Below the pieces are notes generated by a model. The model ran no database searches, was not told the DNA's origin, and saw nothing but the letters and a program-made list of their open reading frames with translations. A DNA stretch of 64,000 bases from positions 496,001-560,000 of the forward strand of contig JABTUK010000006.1 in NCBI GenBank assembly GCA_015075405.1, in the 5' to 3' direction. Made by a program: the position numbers and the translations under genes. Numbering within the stretch: position 1 is the first letter of the stretch; the number at the start of each line of letters is the position of its first letter. Origin of the DNA: Anaerolineales bacterium (lineage in GTDB: Bacteria; Chloroflexota; Anaerolineae; 4572-78; J111). Positions 35,067 through 44,700 of this stretch are shown here, in pieces.

Positions 35067-35140
35067 TGTTCACCTCCTGTCAGTTCACCTAAGTGGGCCA
35101 CAAATGGCGCGTTTTAGCCGGCGGGTAACTACCACTCCTC

Positions 35141-35239
35141 ATGTCATTTCTCGGCTTTCAGCCTCGAAATCTCTGAGACCGTTGTCTGCAAACCACGGTA
35201 TAGAAGATTTCTCGCTCCTAACGTCGCTCGAAATGACAT
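35141..35239. repeat. TGTCATTTCGAG-family palindromic element
   Basis: The ends ATGTCATTTC (35141-35150) and GCTCGAAATGACAT (35226-35239) are near complements around a ~70-bp interior. It lies in the spacer between the binding-protein and permease genes. Confidence 0.8.
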
Positions 35240-35266
35240 GACTGACTAGTACACTTGGGCGGAAGT

Positions 35267-35340
35267 AAGTTTACAGTTTGTAGTGGCGACTTCAGTCGCT
35301 TAACCTGCCCAAAACGACTAAAGTCGTCACTACGATCTGT
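35267..35340. repeat. Palindromic repeat (GTAGTGGCGACTTCAGTCG)
   Basis: GTAGTGGCGACTTCAGTCG on the left and CGACTAAAGTCGTCACTAC on the right pair imperfectly. It lies in the same 380-bp spacer. Confidence 0.8.
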
Positions 35341-35392
35341 AGGGTCATTTACGCCGCGTTGTACTAGTTACCTATTACAGGCGTTAAAATTC

Positions 35393-35425
35393 AACAGTCA
35401 TGCCCCACACCGGGGCATGACTGTT
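35393..35425 (-). terminator. Strong hairpin between binding-protein and permease genes
   Basis: AACAGTCATGCCCC (35393-35406) and GGGGCATGACTGTT (35412-35425) form a perfect 14-bp stem. It starts about 20 bp after the binding-protein stop. It has no strong T-tract leftward, so it likely gives partial termination or mRNA stability, raising binding-protein over permease level. Confidence 0.65.
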
Positions 35426-35446
35426 GTTACTAACTGAGGGGTAAAC

Positions 35447-37291
<1,845 letters not shown>

Positions 37292-37477
37292 TTTTTCTCC
37301 TCTGTAGAATTAAATATTTTTAGCGATTAAACCAACGTTATCATGGTTTTAGTTAATTATAGGGGGCGCAGCACCTCCTTTCATTAAAAATAAATTTTCA
37401 ATTGTAACTGCTCACTCGTTCAAGGCTAAGGCTGAGTCTACGCCCTTCGGGTGCGCCGAAGGGGTGAGGCTAAGAAC

Positions 37478-37655
37478 AGTTTTGCATTAGTTCGTTACGA
37501 AATCAGGGCGAGTCATGTCATTCCGACCGTAGGGAGGAATCTTCTTCCCCGCCGCCTAAACTTCCAGGCAAGGACCAAGATTTCTCGCTGGCGCTCGAAA
37601 TGACATACGGGAACTGGTCACGCTAAATCGTGACGAATTTGCGCAATCCTGTACA
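37478..37655. repeat. Right copy of the ~170-bp inverted repeat flanking the ABC operon
   Basis: Complement of 30784-30952: TGCATTAGTTCGT at one end, the TGTCATTCCGA...CGAAATGACAT core (37515-37606) and GCGCAATCCTGTA at the other end. It lies between the binding-protein and lacI genes, in a 413-bp gap that otherwise holds an A/T-rich leader and hexamer runs. Confidence 0.85.
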
Positions 37656-37672
37656 AAGATTGATCCTGCACC

Positions 37673-37700
37673 TTTAGCCTCAGCCTCAGCCTTAGCCTCT
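37673..37700. repeat. Hexamer run (CAGCCT/TAGCCT) after lacI
   Basis: TTAGCCT, CAGCCT, CAGCCT and TAGCCT in a row. Complementary AAGGCTAAGGCTGAG lies at 37422-37436, so the two may pair around the large repeat. Confidence 0.6.
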
Positions 37701-37704
37701 GAAA

Positions 37705-38724
37705 TCATTCGGAACAGCCACAAGAACGCCGGATGACAATTTGGGTGGACAACAAGGTTACAGGCTCAACTTCCTGGCTGGCCAGCAATTTGAACAAGTA
37801 TTGGGCCGCCGTTTTGCCCACCCCCTCTGTCGGCGCATTAACCGTGGTCAGGGGCGGGGTCAAAAAAGCTGATAATTCCAGGTCATCAAACCCCACCACA
37901 CTGATGTCGTCAGGGATGCGCAATCCTTTTTCATTAAGCGCGTTCATCACCCCAATCGCAGAGTCATCGTTGCCCGTAAATACGGCATCAAAATCAGGGT
38001 GCCCGTTTTCCAGGAATTTGGACATGGCTTGATAGGCGTCGTTGCGATTATATTCCCCGGAGATGATCAAATTGGGGTTGTAAGCAATCCCATGGACCTC
38101 TAGCGACTCTTGATAGCCCAGCTCTCGCCGCTGGGAGTCTTCATTGTCGGCGGGACCGCGCACAAAAACAATGCTGCGGCGGTGATGCACCTCGATGAGG
38201 TGATCAATCAGTTCTCTGGTGGCTCGCTTATTCCAAACCGTCACACTGGGAATGTTTGAGCCTTCCGGGGATGATTGGTAGATTAACACCACTGGAAAAC
38301 CGGCCTGGTGCAGTTTGAGAATTTCATCATCAGTGAGGCTGCCGGGAAAGACAATCAGACCATCAGCATTATGAGGACCGATGGGGAGTTGGGCGTCAAC
38401 CCCATTCCCCACCCAGCGTGAGGCCACCAGCAAATTGTATCCCTCTTGTTGCACAATTGACTCAATCCCGCTAATTAAGGGCGGAAAAAACACACTGTCT
38501 AAATCTGTCAGCAGCACCCCAATGGCGCGGGATTTTTGCGTGGCAAGCTGCCGGGCGGCGGCAGAGGGAACATATTGCAGATCGCTCATCACCTGCTGAA
38601 TTCGTTCGGCGACTTCCGGAGAAATCGGAGCGCTATCATTAAGGTAACGGCTCACCGTAGCCGGTGAAACTCCCGCTTTTTGCGCCACATCACGAATGGT
38701 TACAGAGGATGATTTTCGACTCAT
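37705..38724 (-). CDS. LacI-family transcriptional repressor
   Basis: 339 residues. The N-terminal helix-turn-helix VTIRDVAQKAGVSPATVSRYL and hinge helix (PSAAARQLATQKSRAIGV) precede a periplasmic-binding-like ligand domain (residues 60-335). It ends in the polar stretch RRSCGCSE. Such proteins repress sugar genes until an inducer sugar binds. Two perfect TGAAACCGGTTTCA operators bracket the promoter that reads into this gene, so it is very likely autoregulated. The transporter downstream and the catabolic genes are the probable targets. Confidence 0.95.
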   Translation of the reverse strand: MSRKSSSVTIRDVAQKAGVSPATVSRYLNDSAPISPEVAERIQQVMSDLQYVPSAAARQLATQKSRAIGVLLTDLDSVFFPPLISGIESIVQQEGYNLLVASRWVGNGVDAQLPIGPHNADGLIVFPGSLTDDEILKLHQAGFPVVLIYQSSPEGSNIPSVTVWNKRATRELIDHLIEVHHRRSIVFVRGPADNEDSQRRELGYQESLEVHGIAYNPNLIISGEYNRNDAYQAMSKFLENGHPDFDAVFTGNDDSAIGVMNALNEKGLRIPDDISVVGFDDLELSAFLTPPLTTVNAPTEGVGKTAAQYLFKLLASQEVEPVTLLSTQIVIRRSCGCSE

Positions 38725-38873
38725 AATTTGTCAGCCAGCGCAACAATCACCGGGGGACAAACAAAAAAAATACAACCGCAACCCACGAGCGGAACCTCGC
38801 CGGTGGCTGGTTGTATTTTAATGCGCTTCAAAAATTTAGCGTTACTGCCCCGACATTGGGTAACTGAACACAT
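38721..38873 (-). CDS. Possible 50-codon leader ORF overlapping the lacI start
   Basis: An ATG at 38873 opens a 50-codon frame whose TGA overlaps the lacI ATG (ATGA). It runs through the terminator hairpin of the leader. The product has five cysteines and a hydrophobic end. No good ribosome-binding site is seen and it matches no family I know. It could be a coupling or attenuation leader, or chance. Confidence 0.25.
   Translation of the reverse strand: MCSVTQCRGSNAKFLKRIKIQPATGEVPLVGCGCIFFVCPPVIVALADKL
38767..38819 (-). terminator. Intrinsic terminator in the lacI leader (possible attenuator)
   Basis: AAAATACAACC (38767-38777) and GGTTGTATTTT (38809-38819) form an 11-bp stem with further pairing inside. 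Read leftward it ends in a run of eight U. It lies between the lacI promoter and the lacI start. Confidence 0.7.
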
Positions 38874-38927
38874 ATCTGGTTGCTCTAACCTTATCGCCCT
38901 TGAATAAGGATTTGAAAACGGTCTTTG

Positions 38928-38943
38928 ATGAAACCGGTTTCAT
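38928..38943. promoter_or_regulatory. LacI-type operator O1 overlapping the transcription start
   Basis: ATGAAACCGGTTTCAT is a perfect 16-bp palindrome immediately downstream of the -10 box of the leftward promoter. Confidence 0.85.
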
Positions 38944-38969
38944 TATAAGGCAGTTTTTTGCAGAGTCAA
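38942..38969 (-). promoter_or_regulatory. Sigma-70-type promoter of lacI
   Basis: Read leftward: TTGACT (38969-38964), a 16-bp spacer and TATAAT (38947-38942). Start of transcription is expected near 38935, inside operator O1. Confidence 0.8.
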
Positions 38970-38985
38970 ATTCTGTATGTCGTGA

Positions 38986-38999
38986 TGAAACCGGTTTCA
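38986..38999. promoter_or_regulatory. LacI-type operator O2 upstream of the -35
   Basis: TGAAACCGGTTTCA, perfect palindrome, 57 bp centre-to-centre from O1. The pair could be bridged by a LacI oligomer. The rest of the 485-bp gap 38725-39209 shows nothing further that I can name. Confidence 0.85.
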
Positions 39000-39209
39000 G
39001 GCTTTCTAAGTATACCAATTTGTATAAGGGATAGTCCCCCTCTGGAGTGTTGTTAAAGGATCAGGTATGATTAAGTCAGATAACATAAGATACTGACAAT
39101 GTATTGTAGGGCAAATACCGACAGAGAAGTAAGCGCATCCCCTACATAAGTATCAGCATTTCACCGATAGTTTTTAGAAGATTAATCGGGTATCCTGGTG
39201 GTATAGGTC

Positions 39210-39626
39210 ATGATATTTTTACGTCCGAATTCCCAGATCAAAGTCTTTATCGCCGATGATTCGCTCATCGTGCGAGAACATTTGGTTACATTGCTGGATG
39301 AATTGGCCGGGGTTGAAATTGTGGGCCAGGCGGGGAATGTGGCCGAGGCCATCAGCGGGATTCGGAAGCTCCAGCCAGATGTGGTGATCCTGGATATTCG
39401 GTTGCCAGATGGCAGTGGCATTGATGTTTTACAAAATATCAAACAAGATAAGCCTGCGCCTCTGGTCATTATTTTGACCAATTATCCGTATTCGGGCTAC
39501 CGGCAGCGCTGTCTGAGCGCCGGGGCCGACTTCTTTTTGGATAAGTCAACCGAGTTTGACCAACTTCCCAAGTTGTTTGAGCGGCTTAAACAAAATGCGG
39601 GGTCTGACCCGGCCCGGTCAAGCTAA
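39210..39626 (+). CDS. Single-domain response regulator (receiver only)
   Basis: 138 residues, a CheY-type receiver with VFIADDSLIVREHL (acidic pair), the phospho-acceptor Asp in VVILDIRLPDGSG and the conserved Lys in FFLDKSTEF. There is no output domain, so it must act by protein contact or as a phosphate relay. No histidine kinase is adjacent. It is transcribed away from the lacI promoter region. The downstream RRM gene has its own long leader. Confidence 0.93.
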   Translation: MIFLRPNSQIKVFIADDSLIVREHLVTLLDELAGVEIVGQAGNVAEAISGIRKLQPDVVILDIRLPDGSGIDVLQNIKQDKPAPLVIILTNYPYSGYRQRCLSAGADFFLDKSTEFDQLPKLFERLKQNAGSDPARSS

Positions 39627-39777
39627 TTCGCCCCGCCACACCCTCTGCTGAACCTGATAACGAAACGCTCTGTTGATGATAGAACGTGGTCGTTTTGGTT
39701 AAACTGAGTACCCAAAATGGGAGGTCAGTGTTTTTATTATCGGCTCGCCGAGCCAGTCTCAAGGAGACCCAAGAATT

Positions 39778-40092
39778 ATGGAAGTAAAGCTTTATGTGGG
39801 AAATTTATCGTACCAAACCACCGAGGATGACCTGCGCACGTTGTTTGCCAAAGCCGGTCAGGTGGCCTCGGTAGCGGTGATCAAAGATCGGGATACCGGC
39901 AATTCCAAAGGTTTCGCCTTTGTGGAAATGAGCACCCAGGCCGAAGCCCAAAAAGCGGTCAGTATGTTAAACGGCTTTAGCCTGGAGGATCGTGAACTGA
40001 AGGTTAATCTGGCTAAACCCCGGGAAGATCGCGGTGGCTTTGGCAATCGTGGCGGCAGTGGCTTTGGCAACCGCGGCGGCAGTCGCCGCTAA
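39778..40092 (+). CDS. RNA-binding protein with one RRM and glycine-rich tail
   Basis: 104 residues. RNP2 is LYVGNL and RNP1 is KGFAFVEM, with a Gly/Arg/Phe tail (GGFGNRGGSGFGNRGG) like cyanobacterial Rbp and plant glycine-rich proteins. It probably binds single-stranded RNA, perhaps as a chaperone under cold or stress. AAGGAGA lies about 12 bases before the ATG. A 151-bp upstream region, with a GGCTCGCCGAGCC hairpin near 39742, may be a regulated 5' leader. The CarD-like gene follows after 23 bp. Confidence 0.94.
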   Translation: MEVKLYVGNLSYQTTEDDLRTLFAKAGQVASVAVIKDRDTGNSKGFAFVEMSTQAEAQKAVSMLNGFSLEDRELKVNLAKPREDRGGFGNRGGSGFGNRGGSRR

Positions 40093-40115
40093 GCGGGCAG
40101 AAGGGAGAGCATCTG

Positions 40116-40601
40116 ATGCAATTTAAAATTGGCGACCCGGTTGTGCTGCCCGCGCACGGGATTGGGCACATTAGAGAGATTGAAGAAAAAGATTTTTCTG
40201 AGCAGGGGACGCGCCTGTACTACAAGATTGCTCTTTCAAAACACAGCATTTGGATACCGGTCGAAGCCCAGCCCGTGAATGGGCTTCGGCTGGTAACGGT
40301 TAAGAGTGACCTTGATTACTACCGCAACTTGTTGAAAAGCGCTCCGGTCCCTCTGGAAAAAAATCACCACCGTCGCCATCACGAACTGGTCGGCCGTTTG
40401 AAACAAGGCACTTTCCAGATCATCTGTGAGGTGGTGCGAGATTTAACCGCCTGGAACTGGCGCAAACCCCTGGGCCAGACCGACACCGCCCTGCTGCAAA
40501 AAACCCGGCAGAGTCTCTATCAGGAATGGGCCACCGCAGCCGGCGTATCCACCACCGAGGCCATCAAAGAAATTGACTCCCTGCTCCTGACAGCCCGGTA
40601 A
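40116..40601 (+). CDS. CarD/CdnL-type RNA polymerase-binding protein
   Basis: 161 residues. The N-terminal Tudor-like domain is typical of CarD_CdnL_TRCF: FKIGDPVVLPAHGIGHIREIEEK, then YYKIAL and WIPVE. The C-terminal half is helical (about 70-160). CarD proteins bind the polymerase beta subunit and stabilise open promoter complexes. It is closely packed between the RRM gene and the pentapeptide gene (23 and 4 bp), so these three are likely one operon. Confidence 0.88.
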   Translation: MQFKIGDPVVLPAHGIGHIREIEEKDFSEQGTRLYYKIALSKHSIWIPVEAQPVNGLRLVTVKSDLDYYRNLLKSAPVPLEKNHHRRHHELVGRLKQGTFQIICEVVRDLTAWNWRKPLGQTDTALLQKTRQSLYQEWATAAGVSTTEAIKEIDSLLLTAR

Positions 40602-40605
40602 GCAA

Positions 40606-41286
40606 ATGACCAAACTTACACGAGACCAAGTCATCCAAATCGTCGCCTCGGCCAGGGAAAGGGGTGAAAAGCCGGAACTTTTTGGGGCCGGCCTGGGTGA
40701 AACCGAACTGCTCCGGGCGAAATTGGGCGGAACGAAGATCAGCGAGGTGGAACTCCGCCGGGCCAAACTCAGCGGGGCGGAACTGCTGCGGGCCGACCTC
40801 AGCCGAATGGACCTACGCGGGGTTGACCTGATTGGAGCCAACCTTCAGGAAGCTGACCTGAGCCAGGCCGACCTCAGCGGGGCCAATCTTTTTATGGCCA
40901 ATTTGAGTGAGGCCAACCTCAGTAAAGCCAATGTTAGCCAGGCCAAACTGATCAAGACCAATCTGCGCGGGGCTAATTTAAGCCAGGCGACTCTGAGCCG
41001 GGCCAACTTGGGTGAGGCCGACCTCAGCCGGGCCAGTCTGAGTCAGGCCAATCTTGGCGACGCGAATCTCAGGCAGGCCAGCTTGAGAGAGACGAATTGT
41101 AGCAAAGCCGACCTGAGTCGAGTGGACTTGAGCGGCGCAGACCTGAGGCAGGCCAATCTCAAACAGGCCAACCTCACACAGGCCAACCTCAGCGGGGTAA
41201 ATCTGAGCGCCGCCCGGTATAATCAGACCACCGCCTGGCCAACCAACTTTGACCCGACCCGAACGGGCGCAATTTGTGAAGATTGA
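40606..41286 (+). CDS. Pentapeptide-repeat protein
   Basis: 226 residues. After a short helical N-terminus (1-35), about 33 repeats of the A(D/N)LXX type run to residue 210 (for example LSQADLSGANLFMANLSEAN), forming a right-handed quadrilateral beta helix. Some such proteins mimic DNA and protect gyrase; most have unknown roles. No membrane segment is seen. The start is 4 bp after the CarD-like gene, so co-expression is expected. Confidence 0.93.
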   Translation: MTKLTRDQVIQIVASARERGEKPELFGAGLGETELLRAKLGGTKISEVELRRAKLSGAELLRADLSRMDLRGVDLIGANLQEADLSQADLSGANLFMANLSEANLSKANVSQAKLIKTNLRGANLSQATLSRANLGEADLSRASLSQANLGDANLRQASLRETNCSKADLSRVDLSGADLRQANLKQANLTQANLSGVNLSAARYNQTTAWPTNFDPTRTGAICED

Positions 41287-41424
41287 TCTCCCCGGCGGCG
41301 GCCCTCCCCGCTCATAGCTATGATAAAATCAGAGCGAACACCCGAACCTTAAAAACTCAGTAATTGGCGGCTGGCAATTGTAACTTACGGCAGAGTGATT
41401 ACAATTTTAGTAATGACTCACCAT

Positions 41425-41488
41425 CTAAGGCTGAGGCTAAGGCTAAGTAAAGTTAGGCTGTTTTATCCTGCTTAGCCTCAGCCTCATA
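41425..41488. repeat. Hexamer hairpin (CTAAGG/CTGAGG words)
   Basis: CTAAGG, CTGAGG, CTAAGG, CTAAG on the left (41425-41447) face CTTAGCCTCAGCCTCA on the right (41471-41486). It ends 28 bp before the kinase start. Confidence 0.75.
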
Positions 41489-41515
41489 AAGACAACCATT
41501 GCAGCGAGGTGAACT

Positions 41516-44416
41516 ATGGCTGACTTGGTCGGGCAGACGATTGGCAATTATCAAATTATCCAGCGGTTGGGCCGGGGCGGTATGGCCGATGTGTACAAGG
41601 CGTTTCACACCGGCCTGGCCGTTCATCGGGCGCTCAAGGTCATCCGCCCGGAATTTGTGGCCGAAGAGGGCTTCAAGGAACGCTTCCAGCGCGAAGCCCA
41701 GGCGGTCGCGGCCCTGCGCCACCCCAATATCGTCCAGATGCACGATTTTGGGGTGCAGGATAACCTGTACTACATGGTCATGGAGTTTGTCGAAGGCCAG
41801 GACCTCAAATCCTATCTGACCCAGCACGGCCAGGTGCGGCCCTTTAGCCAGGTGGCGGTTATTTTGGAGCAGGTGGCTTCGGCTCTGGGTTACGCCCACG
41901 GGCGCAACGTGGTCCACCGCGATATTAAACCGGCCAATATCATGCTCACCCCCGAAGGCCAGGCCATCCTCATGGATTTTGGCATCGCCAAAATGCTGGC
42001 TATGGAAGAACGCATGACCCAGACCGGAGTGGGTATCGGCACCCCGGCTTACATGTCGCCGGAACAGGCGCGGGGGCAGTCGGATGTCGGCCCGCCGGCC
42101 GATATTTACTCGCTGGGCATTGTGCTGTATGAAATGCTAACCGGGCGGGTCCCGTTCAGCGCCGACACGCCGCTGGCGGTCATGCTCAAAGCCATCAACG
42201 ACCCGCTGCCGCCGCCCCGTGAGTTCAGCCCCGATATTCCCGATGTGCTGCAAGGGGTGGTGCTCAAAGCTACGGCCAAAGACCCAGCCCTGCGTTATCA
42301 GACCGCCGCCGCCTTTGTGGATGCCCTCAAACGCAGTCTCAACCAGGCCCCCGGCGCGCCGATTCCACCCGATTTATTACCCCCCGACGAGAACGCTACC
42401 CAGGTGACGCCGGAGAAGGCAACCACCCCCGGCGCGGTCAAGTCGAAGTCGAAAAAGAAAAAGACCCAGGCTAAACAGCAGCGCATGCCCTGGCTGCTGC
42501 TGGGCGGGGCGGTTTTGGTTATTTTGTGTCTGCTGGCGGGAGCCGCCGGTGTGGGCGCTTACTTCTGGCTGCGGCCCGCGCCCTCGCTGGCCACCTGGCA
42601 GTTCATTGTGGATGCCTCGCAGGGGATGAATGAGACCATCAACGACCGGACCAAAATGGATATTGCTCGGGCCGCCCTGGCTAAAGAGCTGGAAATATTG
42701 CCGGGCAATGTCAACGCCGGGCTGCGGGTCTTTGGCGGCGGCGTGTCCGGGACTGAACCTTGCCGGGATACCAAGCTTTTGGTTGAGCCGGCCACCGGGC
42801 AGGGCGGGCGGCTGGTCAACAGCCTGGCCGGCGTCACCCCGGCCGGCGAAGCGCCGCTGACCGAGGCGATTGTCCAGGCCATTGGCGATTTTGACCTGAC
42901 CCGCGATACCCACAACACCTTGATTATCATCACCGCCGGTCTCGATACCTGCGAGGCCGACGCCGTAGGACAACTGCAAATTCTCAGCCAGCGGTTGGGC
43001 ATCGAATTTGATTTGCAGTTGATTGGCCTGGGGGTGAGTGAGGGCGACCGGGTGCAACTGGAAGAGATGGCCCAGGCTGCCGGCGGCGAGTACCACGACG
43101 CCCAGAGCGAAGAGGACATCCAGCGGGTGGTGGCCGAAGCGGTGGCCGAACTGCCCCAAACCCCGGCTCAGCCGGGCGGCGCGGTCAGCGCCGAAGGCCA
43201 GATTCCGCTGGGGCAGTATGTCTCCGGCAAAATTACCACCCCCGAAGATACGGCCAGCTATACTTTTGCGGCATCGGCCGGGCAGACCATCTATTTTGAT
43301 GTGGAAAATACCACTGAAGGAACCTACTTCAAGCTGACCGCCCCCGACGGCCGGACTGAGATTTTTAACATCTACAACAGCGACCAGGGGCCGATTGTGC
43401 TGGAACAAGCCGGAGACTACACCCTGCTGGTAGACCCGGATGGCGACAATGTGCCCGCTTACGAGTTTGTCATTTGGGATGTCAACCCGTCTACCATTGC
43501 CGGGGGGGCCATCGAGCCGGGTAAATTTACAAGCGGCGAGATCAAAATACCGGGCCAGACCGCCAGCTACACCTTCGAGGGCACAGCCGGGCAGACCATT
43601 TACTTTGACGTACAAAATACAAGTCAAGGAACTTACTTCAACCTGACCGCGCCCGATGGCCGGACCGAGGTTTTCAACATCTACAACAGCGACCAGGGGC
43701 CAATTGTGTTGGAACAGGCCGGAACCTACACCCTAACTGTTGACCCCGACAGCGCCAACAAACCGGCTTTTGAGTTTATTCTCTGGGATATTGACCCGCC
43801 GGTGATTGAAGGGGGGGCAATCGAGTTTGGTGAGTTTGTGAGCGGCAAAATCGAAATCCCTGGCCAGACGGCAACCTACACCTTTGAGGGGGAGGCCGAG
43901 CAAACCCTCTATTTTGATGTGCAAAACACCAGTGAAGGAACCTACTTCACCCTGACCGCGCCCGATGGCCGGACTGAGGTTTTCAACATCTACAACAGCG
44001 ACCAGGGGCCGCTGGTGCTGGAACAGGCCGGAACGTATACCTTAACCGTTGACCCCGACAGCGCCAACAAACCGGCCTATGAGTTCACTCTGTGGGATGT
44101 TGACCCGCCGGTGATTGAGTGGGGGTCAATCGAGTTTGGGGAGTTTGTCAGCGGCGAAATCGAAATCCCCGGCCAGACGGAAACGTACACCCTCGAAGGT
44201 TCAGCCGGGCAGAGCATTTTGTTCGATCTGCAAAACTCCAGCCAGGGCACGTACTTTATTCTCTACGCCCCGGATGGCCGGACAGAGATTTTTAACATTT
44301 ACAACAGCGATACCGGACCGGTGGAGCTGCCTGAAACAGGCACGTATACCCTCACCGTTGACCCCGATAGCGCCAGCAAACCGGCCTATGAGTTTGTGAT
44401 CCAGTTGCAAAATTAG
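41516..44416 (+). CDS. Serine/threonine kinase with VWA and four PPC-like extracytoplasmic domains
   Basis: 966 residues. The kinase domain (1-275) has LGRGGMADVY, RALKVI, HRDIKPANIM (near 134), DFGIAKM and GTPAYMSPEQ. A basic linker leads to a transmembrane helix (about 325-350). A von Willebrand A-like domain (about 360-545) has a degenerate MIDAS, VDASQGM, plus IIITAGLDTCEAD. Four repeats of about 103 residues follow to the end, each with the core GQT..YTFEG.AGQT.YFDVQN and TLTVDPDSANKPA. They resemble bacterial pre-peptidase C-terminal domains. Repeats 2-4 are nearly identical in places at the DNA level, a sign of recent duplication. It probably senses or binds something outside. Confidence 0.9.
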   Translation: MADLVGQTIGNYQIIQRLGRGGMADVYKAFHTGLAVHRALKVIRPEFVAEEGFKERFQREAQAVAALRHPNIVQMHDFGVQDNLYYMVMEFVEGQDLKSYLTQHGQVRPFSQVAVILEQVASALGYAHGRNVVHRDIKPANIMLTPEGQAILMDFGIAKMLAMEERMTQTGVGIGTPAYMSPEQARGQSDVGPPADIYSLGIVLYEMLTGRVPFSADTPLAVMLKAINDPLPPPREFSPDIPDVLQGVVLKATAKDPALRYQTAAAFVDALKRSLNQAPGAPIPPDLLPPDENATQVTPEKATTPGAVKSKSKKKKTQAKQQRMPWLLLGGAVLVILCLLAGAAGVGAYFWLRPAPSLATWQFIVDASQGMNETINDRTKMDIARAALAKELEILPGNVNAGLRVFGGGVSGTEPCRDTKLLVEPATGQGGRLVNSLAGVTPAGEAPLTEAIVQAIGDFDLTRDTHNTLIIITAGLDTCEADAVGQLQILSQRLGIEFDLQLIGLGVSEGDRVQLEEMAQAAGGEYHDAQSEEDIQRVVAEAVAELPQTPAQPGGAVSAEGQIPLGQYVSGKITTPEDTASYTFAASAGQTIYFDVENTTEGTYFKLTAPDGRTEIFNIYNSDQGPIVLEQAGDYTLLVDPDGDNVPAYEFVIWDVNPSTIAGGAIEPGKFTSGEIKIPGQTASYTFEGTAGQTIYFDVQNTSQGTYFNLTAPDGRTEVFNIYNSDQGPIVLEQAGTYTLTVDPDSANKPAFEFILWDIDPPVIEGGAIEFGEFVSGKIEIPGQTATYTFEGEAEQTLYFDVQNTSEGTYFTLTAPDGRTEVFNIYNSDQGPLVLEQAGTYTLTVDPDSANKPAYEFTLWDVDPPVIEWGSIEFGEFVSGEIEIPGQTETYTLEGSAGQSILFDLQNSSQGTYFILYAPDGRTEIFNIYNSDTGPVELPETGTYTLTVDPDSASKPAYEFVIQLQN

Positions 44417-44460
44417 TACCCCGTGATTTTCTTTTTGGTCACAGAGATAGAATTTGGTGG

Positions 44461-44525
44461 GTGATACGTAATGCGTGATGCGTGAAAAAATTCTCACGCA
44501 TCACGCATTACGCATTATTTTTATC
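44461..44525. repeat. Heptamer hairpin (TGATGCG/TAATGCG words), terminator-like
   Basis: GTAATGCGTGATGCGTGA (44468-44485) is a perfect 18-bp complement of 44494-44511. The T-rich ATTATTTTTAT that follows makes it a plausible terminator of the kinase gene. Confidence 0.85.
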
Positions 44526-44564
44526 TATCCATTGGCCGAAAAGAAAATTAAAATGCTTGGTTTT

Positions 44565-44593
44565 TTGACCGTTTGCCCAGTCGTTGTTAAAAT
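44565..44593 (+). promoter_or_regulatory. Sigma-70-type promoter of the radical SAM cluster
   Basis: TTGACC (44565-44570), a 17-bp spacer and TAAAAT (44588-44593) with an extended TG. It lies about 107 bp before the nucleotidyltransferase ATG. Confidence 0.7.
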
Positions 44594-44700
44594 TCTACCT
44601 TAAACCTGTCCATAACCTTACCCCAACCTGTAGAGCTTGTGCCCAACCGAAATTGATCCCGGCCCACCAGGGCCTCATCAAAAGGATAGCTCTCATCACC

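Noticed and set aside
37327..37350. Third LacI operator before the binding-protein gene
   Set aside because: TAAACC/GGTTTTA is only a weak inverted repeat and lacks the central ACCGGT of the two clear operators, so it is mentioned but not called.
44584..44700. N-terminal extension of the nucleotidyltransferase from TTG 44584
   Set aside because: The start overlaps the -10 region of a good promoter; ATG 44701 is the likely start.
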